This document shows, piece after piece, positions 13,548 to 18,406 of a stretch of DNA of 18,406 nt (the first letter of the stretch is position 1; every line of letters begins with the position of its first letter). Both the position numbers and the translations under genes were made by a program. Source of the DNA: Anaerolineae bacterium (lineage in GTDB: Bacteria; Chloroflexota; Anaerolineae; Anaerolineales; E44-bin32); contig JAUVOZ010000019.1 of the NCBI GenBank assembly GCA_030598885.1, positions 1 to 18,406 of the forward strand, given 5' to 3'. Below the pieces are notes generated by a model. It was not told the DNA's origin. It worked only from the letters and a program-made list of their open reading frames with translations, and did no database searches.

Positions 13548-15434
13548 TCAATTAGATAGCTCATCCTCCAGCCAGTGCAACTCAAGCTCCTCAAGCTTCT
13601 TGCGCGTTGGCAGTCCCGTCGCTACATCCCAACCAGCCATTGAATAGTACCAGTCCTTCGCGCGCTCAACTTCCTCCTCGGCGATGAACATGCCGTCGCT
13701 TTTACCACCCGTCAGGGGTTCAATCAACTTCTTCGGTAGGCGGTCAGCTTCTCGCCCAATTCCCTCGCGTGCGTTGAAACATCGCAGCATGTTCAGGCGC
13801 CTTTCCCCCAGTCGCAGAAGCTCTTCCAAGGACACATCCCACCCGCTCACTGCCTGCACGGCCTCCACAAGTTGAGCTGGGCTGTAAAGCTGCCACGCCG
13901 GACCATAAACAAACTGGCAAACCGCAAGCGAGTCAATACAAGAGTTAAAGAACTGAGTGGTCAGCGCGAAGCGAACCTTCTCTTTATTTAGAACTTCATT
14001 CGGCTGCGGATCCGTCAACCCGAGCTGTGCCATGCGCTCCGAGTGCTTGGTGTAGGTAGGGTCATGCTGCGAAGATTGGTGATCCGGGCCAAATGGATTG
14101 ACTGCATAGATTAAGGCGAAGCTACGTTTTAACTGAGGCATATGAGCAGGTAGCTCCTGCTTCTTCACAGTAAGAACAAGGTCCTCCGCTTCCCGACCCA
14201 GTTTCTTCGCGGCACGTGCGGAGCCATCAGCGAGCAGATCCCCAAACCCTTCCCGCTTGGCGATCGATTTCACTAGCTCGACCATCGCTTCGGCATTGCC
14301 AAATTTCAATTCGACCCCTCCTGTGTCATCGGCGTTGATCAGTCCGTGTTCATAACAGTCCATAGCCCAAGCGATGGTCATTGCACAAGATATGGTGTCC
14401 ATACCATACTGGTTGCACAGCTGGTTCGCATAGGACACAGCCGCCAGGTTGTCTACACCGCAACAGGCACCAAAAGTAGCTAGGGCTTCATATTCTGGTC
14501 CCCCGTATCGCGGGTCAACCTGATAGGGCTCTCGATCAACCTTGACAACACACTTACAGCGGACAACGCAAGCGTAGCAAGTTTCCCGCTTTAGGAGGAT
14601 GGTATTCGCTAATGTCCCGCCATCCAGCGCTTTCCAGCCCTCGAAGGTTCCGCTTCTCCAGTTGTAGCTTGGCAAGCCTCCGCTCTCGTTCTGGGAGCGG
14701 ATGAAATTTGGAGTTCCCAAAACGCTAAGGGTGTACGTATCCGAATCTTCTAAGTTCTTCATACCCCACCGAGCAAGCTGCAGCAATGCTTTTCGATCCG
14801 CAATTTTCGGCCTCTGACTACCATGAGCCACAATGGCCTTGAGATTCTTACTACCCATCACAGCTCCCATCCCAGTGCGCCCATTGGCCCGACTGCACAT
14901 GTTGATAAGCGCTGCGAAGCGCACTCCATTCTCTCCGGCGGGCCCGGTCTGCAGGACCTCGACCTTGGGATCGTCCAGTTCTCTACGGATCATGTTCTCG
15001 ACTTCACCTGTCATCTTCCCCCAAAGGTGTGAGGCCGCGCGTAGCTTTGCTTCTCCATCGTGCAGATGTAGATAGATTGGCTCCCTAGCGCGCCCCCGAA
15101 CGACAATCGCGTCAAACCCGGAGAATTTCATCGTTGCTGGGAAAAAACCGCCAGCTTGTGAATCTCCAACCGCTTCCGTAAGAGGTGACTTGGCGACAAC
15201 CGTGATTCGGCTCTGTCCCGAAATTGGGGTACCTGTCAGCATGCTCAAAGCGAAGACCAAGGTGTTCTCCGGGCCCATTGGATCTGCACCAGCTGGCGTC
15301 TGCCGTAAGAGGTAATACAGACCCAAGGCACTGCCTCCCATATACCGTCTGTAGAAAACCTCATCAGGCTCTTCAACTTTGAGAGCCATGTTGTTCAGGT
15401 CAACGTGCAGAATTCGACCGTGATAACCGTACAT
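13548..15434 (-). CDS. Aldehyde:ferredoxin oxidoreductase, tungsten/pterin family
   Basis: A 628-residue member of the tungsten-containing AOR family, which oxidises aldehydes to acids with ferredoxin (or reduces acids in reverse) in the cytoplasm of anaerobes. It opens with the usual GYHGRILHVDL and MGGSALGLYYLL. The pterin-binding domain has DSQAGGFFPATMKFSGFDAI (91-110) and GPAGENGVRFA. Cluster cysteines are Cys286, Cys289 and Cys293 (C-x2-C-x3-C) plus Cys506 in DSLAVCQF, matching the Pyrococcus furiosus pattern 288/291/295/494 in spacing. NGRTGMGAVMGSKNLKA near 184-200 is the family's conserved pterin-site block. The ATG has GGAGG 7 nt upstream. The gene is transcribed alone, away from the aminotransferase, with a 409-base shared upstream region. 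The subfamily and aldehyde are not determinable here; ferredoxin-linked oxidation of aldehydes from amine or amino-acid breakdown is plausible. Confidence 0.94.
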   Translation of the reverse strand: MYGYHGRILHVDLNNMALKVEEPDEVFYRRYMGGSALGLYYLLRQTPAGADPMGPENTLVFALSMLTGTPISGQSRITVVAKSPLTEAVGDSQAGGFFPATMKFSGFDAIVVRGRAREPIYLHLHDGEAKLRAASHLWGKMTGEVENMIRRELDDPKVEVLQTGPAGENGVRFAALINMCSRANGRTGMGAVMGSKNLKAIVAHGSQRPKIADRKALLQLARWGMKNLEDSDTYTLSVLGTPNFIRSQNESGGLPSYNWRSGTFEGWKALDGGTLANTILLKRETCYACVVRCKCVVKVDREPYQVDPRYGGPEYEALATFGACCGVDNLAAVSYANQLCNQYGMDTISCAMTIAWAMDCYEHGLINADDTGGVELKFGNAEAMVELVKSIAKREGFGDLLADGSARAAKKLGREAEDLVLTVKKQELPAHMPQLKRSFALIYAVNPFGPDHQSSQHDPTYTKHSERMAQLGLTDPQPNEVLNKEKVRFALTTQFFNSCIDSLAVCQFVYGPAWQLYSPAQLVEAVQAVSGWDVSLEELLRLGERRLNMLRCFNAREGIGREADRLPKKLIEPLTGGKSDGMFIAEEEVERAKDWYYSMAGWDVATGLPTRKKLEELELHWLEDELSN

Positions 15435-15747
15435 AGTCTATCCTCCAGAGATCTAAGATAGCAGAATTATGCGATCAGAAAAGCTGGAACTCATCCTTGG
15501 AAATCCCTCCACACACCGTGATCTCACTGACTCAGTCTTCGTTCCATTTATCCCTCGTGAGATAGGGTGAGCGCATAACTGCTCTGAATGTGGCTGGTGA
15601 TGTTAACGAGCTCCTGAAGCCATTCATATCCGTGACTCACACCATCAAATCCGACAATCGGTCATTCAGCTTTATTGGACGGTAGGGAGTTTACAGATCG
15701 TGAGCGGATCGCCGCGAGCTTCAAGCGAAAGCCTACATTGCTCATCC
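15435..15747. other. Divergent upstream region of AOR and aminotransferase genes
   Basis: No gene is seen. On the minus strand CATAAT (15468-15473) could be a -10 box for the AOR gene, without a convincing -35. On the plus strand TATATT near 15785, further right, is a possible -10 for the aminotransferase, also without a clear partner. The regulatory elements nearer the aminotransferase are listed separately. Confidence 0.3.
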
Positions 15748-15769
15748 CTACTCCTCGAGGGTAGTTTTT
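15748..15769 (+). terminator. Terminator-like hairpin upstream of the aminotransferase
   Basis: CTAC(T)CC (15748-15754) pairs with GGGTAG (15759-15764) around a TCGA loop, with one bulged T, and TTTTT follows directly. It lies about 75 bases before the start codon and could act as an attenuator if transcription starts further upstream. The stem is short, so this is weak. Confidence 0.3.
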
Positions 15770-15808
15770 CCAGTGCACTCATTGTATATTATGAGGGCTG
15801 ATTTTAAA

Positions 15809-15831
15809 TTCGAAAAAAAATCGAAATTTCG
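15809..15831. promoter_or_regulatory. Palindromic operator-like element overlapping the aminotransferase ribosome site
   Basis: TTCGA (15809-15813) and TCGAA (15821-15825) form an inverted repeat across seven A residues. The perfect palindrome CGAAATTTCG (15822-15831) overlaps it and runs into the GGAGAGAGG ribosome site. Its CGA..TCG arms are shared with the three sites upstream of the Lrp/AsnC gene downstream, so the same regulator may bind here. AT-rich, weakly palindromic sites suit Lrp/AsnC proteins. Confidence 0.45.
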
Positions 15832-15843
15832 GAGAGAGGACTG

Positions 15844-17175
15844 ATGACAGATCACGAGTCAACCTTACACCAGGTTCCGGAAACAACGTCCACAGAGTTG
15901 ATCGAACGCGATCACGCGTCCGTAGCCGCTACCATATATAGATACACTGACATTGCCATCCAGCGGGGCGATGGCATGTACCTCTACGATTTTGAGGGCC
16001 GAAAGTATCTGGACTTTGTAGCTGGAATCGCCACCATGAACGTAGGCCACTGTCACCCGGCCGTAGTGGAGGCCATCTGCGACCAGGCCCGCAATCTCAT
16101 CCACGGCGCTTGCCATGTGGGTTATATGAAGCCTTACGTGGACATGATCGAGTATCTTAAGGTTATCGCTCCTGGGGAACTCAAGAACGGCAAGGGCTTG
16201 CTAGTAAACAGCGGGTCAGAGGCTGTAGAGACAGGCATAAAACTGGCTCGCTACACGACGAACCGCTCGATGATCCTCGCTTTCACAGAAAGCTTTCACG
16301 GGCGTTCAATGGGAGCCCTGGCGCTCACTGCAAGTAACACGCTCTACCGTCATCGTTTATCTAGCCTTCTCACAGGTGTCTATCACACACCTTACCCTTA
16401 CTGCTACCGTTGTCCTCTGATGCACAAATCGCCCGAGACTTGTGGGCTTGCTTGCCTCAATCTAGTGGAAAAGGCACTCGAGACAGTGATTCCACCCGAA
16501 GACCTGGCAGGCATCATCGTCGAACCCATCGCTGGCGAGGGAGGCTATATCGTCCCTCCCGACGGTTTCCTCCATGGTCTACGGAGAATCTGCGACCGTC
16601 ATGGCGCTCTGCTCATCGTCGATGAAGTGCAAACCGGCTTGGGGCGCACAGGAAAGATGTTCGCAGTACAACATTGGGATGTGGAGCCCGATATCATCTG
16701 CCTGGCTAAATCACTGGGCGGTGGTTTGCCTTTGGGTGCTATGTTGGCGAGAGCAGATCTAGTGGACGCCTGGCCTCCGGCTGCCCAAGGCACTACCTTT
16801 GGCGGCAATCCCATCGCTTGCCGGGCTGGTTTGGCCTCACTGCGGATCATTCAAGAACAGGATCTGATGGCGCACGCCTCTGAGGTGGGCAACTACATTC
16901 AGAACCGGTTCCGAAAGGCCCAGAAGGAGTTGCCAATCATCGGGGACGTGCGAGGCAAAGGGCTGATGGTAGGCGTGGAGTTGATCGACGCTGACGGTAG
17001 CCCCGCTGGCGAAATCATCAAGGCGGTGATCAAAGAGATTGGGGCTAGAGGGATCGCTCTCACAAAATGTGGTGTTAGTTCTCTGCGCTTCGCCCCGCCG
17101 CTCATTATCACACAAGAGCAAGCGACAGAGGGGGTGGATAGGATTATCGAGTTGTTAAGCAAATACCAGTGGTAG
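15844..17175 (+). CDS. Class III pyridoxal-phosphate aminotransferase, GabT-like, with four-cysteine insert
   Basis: A 443-residue class III (omega) aminotransferase, cytoplasmic. The PLP phosphate loop SGSEAVETGIK is at 123-133, SFHGRSMG at 150-157, Asp260 lies in the LIVDEVQTGLGRTG block (257-270), and the Schiff-base lysine is Lys289 in LAKSLGGG. Closest in style are 4-aminobutyrate/5-aminovalerate/acetylornithine aminotransferases, but substrate choice is not readable. Between the large-domain strands is Cys187-x2-Cys190 and Cys200-x3-Cys204, a cysteine set seen in some GABA-transaminase relatives that could bind a metal or 2Fe-2S cluster (inference; mammalian GABA-T has such a cluster). 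The start ATG has GGAGAGAGG ending about 4 nt before it. It precedes the Lrp/AsnC regulator and corrinoid gene on the same strand, suggesting use of an amine or amino acid. Confidence 0.92.
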   Translation: MTDHESTLHQVPETTSTELIERDHASVAATIYRYTDIAIQRGDGMYLYDFEGRKYLDFVAGIATMNVGHCHPAVVEAICDQARNLIHGACHVGYMKPYVDMIEYLKVIAPGELKNGKGLLVNSGSEAVETGIKLARYTTNRSMILAFTESFHGRSMGALALTASNTLYRHRLSSLLTGVYHTPYPYCYRCPLMHKSPETCGLACLNLVEKALETVIPPEDLAGIIVEPIAGEGGYIVPPDGFLHGLRRICDRHGALLIVDEVQTGLGRTGKMFAVQHWDVEPDIICLAKSLGGGLPLGAMLARADLVDAWPPAAQGTTFGGNPIACRAGLASLRIIQEQDLMAHASEVGNYIQNRFRKAQKELPIIGDVRGKGLMVGVELIDADGSPAGEIIKAVIKEIGARGIALTKCGVSSLRFAPPLIITQEQATEGVDRIIELLSKYQW

Positions 17176-17290
17176 CGACATTGATGCGCTTTGGATCGCG
17201 CTTACCACGATAGGTCGCCGTCAAAGAGAACCACCAATAGGACTTCGTTTACAGCAGAGAGCATCAGCGTCTAGGTCAAATGCACTGTCA

Positions 17291-17359
17291 CGAATATCGA
17301 AAAATTATTACGGTTTTCAACGAATATCGTTTCCCTGATTGACATTGCTACGATATTCG
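17291..17359. promoter_or_regulatory. Three helically phased CGAATATCG sites, probable Lrp/AsnC operators
   Basis: CGAATATCG occurs at 17291-17299 and 17321-17329, and its exact inverse CGATATTCG at 17351-17359. The starts are exactly 30 bp apart, close to three helical turns, so the sites face the same side of the DNA. The last lies between the -35 and -10 boxes of the regulator's promoter. Such an array is typical for an octameric, DNA-wrapping Lrp/AsnC protein. The rest of 17176-17402 holds no gene that I can see. Confidence 0.75.
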
Positions 17360-17367
17360 CATAAACT
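17339..17367 (+). promoter_or_regulatory. Promoter of the Lrp/AsnC-corrinoid genes
   Basis: TTGACA (17339-17344) is followed after 17 bp by TAAACT (17362-17367, 4 of 6 consensus bases). The third phased site occupies the spacer, so binding there should block polymerase. This predicts autoregulation of the regulator gene. Confidence 0.55.
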
Positions 17368-17402
17368 ACGGAGGGGCGCGCCACGTAACAAAGGGGTTAT
17401 AA

Positions 17403-17918
17403 ATCAAATCAGCTGATGCAATTGACCGCGCGATAATCTCCTATCTGCAGTACGACGGCCGTATGGCCTACACCAAGATTGCCCGTGAATTGGGCATCTC
17501 GGAGGGAACCGTCCGAAGCCGCGTAAAACGGCTTATGGAAAGCAAGATGCTGCAGATCGTCGGGATCGCCGATCCACGTTATGTCAGCCTGGATGCCCCC
17601 GCCATGATCGGCCTGGTCATCAAGCCAGGGGAGATTGATAGCGTCGCGGGTGAAATCGGCAAATTCCCGGAGGTCAGCTACATGTTCATGGCCTCCGGTA
17701 GTTACAACCTGTTCGTCGCCATTTACTGTAAAGATAAATTGCATCTCGTGGATTTCCTTGAGAATAAGCTAGGGAAATTAGAGCACATCGAGTCCTCCGA
17801 AGTCTTCATGATTTTGAAAATGCACAAGATGTCTTATCGTTGGGGGGAGGACCTCCCGCCAAGTGGTGAGCCGCCCATCGATCTGGATTGGGAAGCGCTC
17901 GAGGAGTTGGAACGATAG
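17403..17918 (+). CDS. Lrp/AsnC family transcriptional regulator, non-canonical start
   Basis: About 171 residues. The N-terminal winged helix-turn-helix reads DAIDRAIISYLQYDGRMAYT, then KIARELGISEGTVRSRVKRL, the standard AsnC layout. The ligand/oligomer RAM domain follows (MIGLVIKPGEID, MFMASGSYNLFVAIY) and the tail is acidic. An ATG exists at 17463, but starting there would cut off the first helix (DAIDRAIISYLQ), which is plainly encoded upstream. The frame is open only back to a TAA at 17400-17402; in-frame candidates are ATC 17403, ATT 17421 and ATA 17433. AAGGGG (17391-17396) lies 6 nt before the ATC, so I take 17403 as a rare ATC start or a mutated or misread ATG. It probably controls its own promoter, the aminotransferase and the corrinoid gene. 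Confidence 0.85.
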   Translation: MKSADAIDRAIISYLQYDGRMAYTKIARELGISEGTVRSRVKRLMESKMLQIVGIADPRYVSLDAPAMIGLVIKPGEIDSVAGEIGKFPEVSYMFMASGSYNLFVAIYCKDKLHLVDFLENKLGKLEHIESSEVFMILKMHKMSYRWGEDLPPSGEPPIDLDWEALEELER

Positions 17919-17941
17919 CCTGAGACCAACATGAACCTACT

Positions 17942-17963
17942 CGGATGCAGGGAGCTGCATCCG
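17942..17963 (+). other. Perfect 9-bp hairpin between regulator and corrinoid gene
   Basis: CGGATGCAG (17942-17950) and CTGCATCCG (17955-17963) form a perfect stem with a GGAG loop. The small palindrome GATTGCAATC (17964-17973) follows at once. There is no T-run, so readthrough is likely; a role in mRNA processing or in setting the ratio of regulator to corrinoid protein is possible. The AGGAGG ribosome site of the next gene starts 33 bases later. Confidence 0.6.
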
Positions 17964-18010
17964 GATTGCAATCGTCACCCATTTCTTTCAACCATCAGGA
18001 GGAAAAAAAC

Positions 18011-18406
18011 ATGACCGAGCAAGAAATTTACGACAGGCTAGCCCAGGCCGTGGTTGACGGCGAAGACGAGATTGCCGTTGAGACCGCCAAAGCAGCGCTA
18101 GTGGCGGGCTTGGATCCACTGGCGTGCATCAACAACGGCCTCACCGAGGGTATGAATCGCGTCGGAGAGTTGTTCGATAGTGGTGAATATTACCTGCCCG
18201 ATCTAATCATCGGTGGCGAGGCAATGAAAGCAGCGATGGAAGTGCTTGAGCCAGCCTTGCTCGACGACCAGGAACGGGAAGTGCTTGGCAAAGTTGTTAT
18301 CGGGACGGTTGAGGGTGACCTGCATGAAATTGGCAAGAACCTCGTTGCCACCCTCCTGAGCGTCAGCGGATTCCGGGTTACCGATATTGGGATCGATAAA
18401 TCCCCG
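18011..18406 (+). CDS. Corrinoid methyl-carrier protein (MtxC type), cut by window edge
   Basis: The visible 132 codons start at an ATG with AGGAGG 8 nt upstream. Residues 1-90 form the four-helix cap domain of methyltransferase cognate corrinoid proteins (LAQAVVDGEDE, GLTEGMNRVGELFDSGEYYL, PDLIIGGEAMKAAMEVLEP). Then comes the cobalamin-binding domain, KVVIGTVEGDLHEIGKN, whose His in D-L-H-E-I-G is the lower cobalt ligand. About 80 residues remain beyond the edge. These proteins (MtaC, MtbC, MttC families) accept a methyl group from a substrate-specific methyltransferase and hand it to another acceptor. The type of substrate cannot be told without the next gene. Its place after an aminotransferase and a Lrp/AsnC regulator suggests an N-methylated amine or betaine (inference). 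Confidence 0.95.
   Translation, partial: MTEQEIYDRLAQAVVDGEDEIAVETAKAALVAGLDPLACINNGLTEGMNRVGELFDSGEYYLPDLIIGGEAMKAAMEVLEPALLDDQEREVLGKVVIGTVEGDLHEIGKNLVATLLSVSGFRVTDIGIDKSP

Noticed and set aside
13377..13559. 60-codon plus-strand frame next to the AOR stop
   Set aside because: No ribosome site or domain, and it overlaps the AOR gene end.
17409..17744. 111-codon minus-strand frame opposite the Lrp/AsnC gene
   Set aside because: Antisense shadow of a well-supported regulator.
1..18406. CRISPR array, tRNA, rRNA, insertion sequence or prophage genes
   Set aside because: No regularly spaced direct repeats, no cloverleaf or T-loop signatures in context, and no transposase, integrase or phage proteins were seen on either strand.

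Overview
The window looks like accessory catabolic DNA from an anaerobic bacterium of moderate GC. The evidence is an aldehyde:ferredoxin oxidoreductase of the tungsten family, electron-transfer flavoproteins with the sequence style of electron-bifurcating types, a member of the 4-hydroxybutyryl-CoA dehydratase family, CoA-thioester enzymes and a corrinoid methyl-carrier protein. There are clear Shine-Dalgarno sites and sigma-70-like promoters, so it is bacterial. The gene mix would suit Chloroflexota, Bacillota or Desulfobacterota, and the sequence alone does not decide between them. No rRNA, tRNA, CRISPR array or transposase was seen.

Region 1 (1-7310, minus strand): a promoter at 7282-7308 with a TetR-type palindrome at 7261-7278 drives a TetR regulator, an SDR dehydrogenase, a FabH-like gene wrecked by a large internal deletion, an acyl-CoA dehydrogenase, EtfB, EtfA, an AbfD/HpaB-family flavoprotein and a truncated QueG-like gene. 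A separate CoA-binding acyl-CoA synthetase runs off the left edge. The two central flavoenzymes have unusual active sites. The acyl-CoA dehydrogenase lacks an acidic residue at both known catalytic-base positions. The AbfD-like protein has lost most residues that define the radical dehydratase. This operon is the best candidate here for undescribed chemistry, although two of its genes are broken.

Region 2 (7311-12183, plus strand): two peptide/nickel-type ABC ATPases (OppD/OppF-like) stand without permease or binding-protein genes. They are followed by an AMP-forming acyl-CoA ligase and a methylmalonyl-CoA epimerase-like protein with an unusual C-terminal tail.

Region 3 (12184-13547): gene-poor. 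It holds what looks like a decayed minus-strand lipoprotein gene, containing a perfect 17-bp inverted repeat, and then about 640 bases in which I see no gene.

Region 4 (13548-18406): a minus-strand aldehyde:ferredoxin oxidoreductase, then on the plus strand a class III aminotransferase with a four-cysteine insert, a Lrp/AsnC regulator and the start of a corrinoid protein. Three copies of a CGAATATCG site, spaced exactly 30 bp apart, lie upstream of and inside the regulator's promoter. The regulator's reading frame has no ordinary start codon that keeps its DNA-binding domain whole. A plausible theme is amine use: methyl groups passed to a corrinoid protein, amino groups removed by the aminotransferase and aldehydes oxidised by the tungsten enzyme. 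The methyltransferase that would confirm this lies outside the window.
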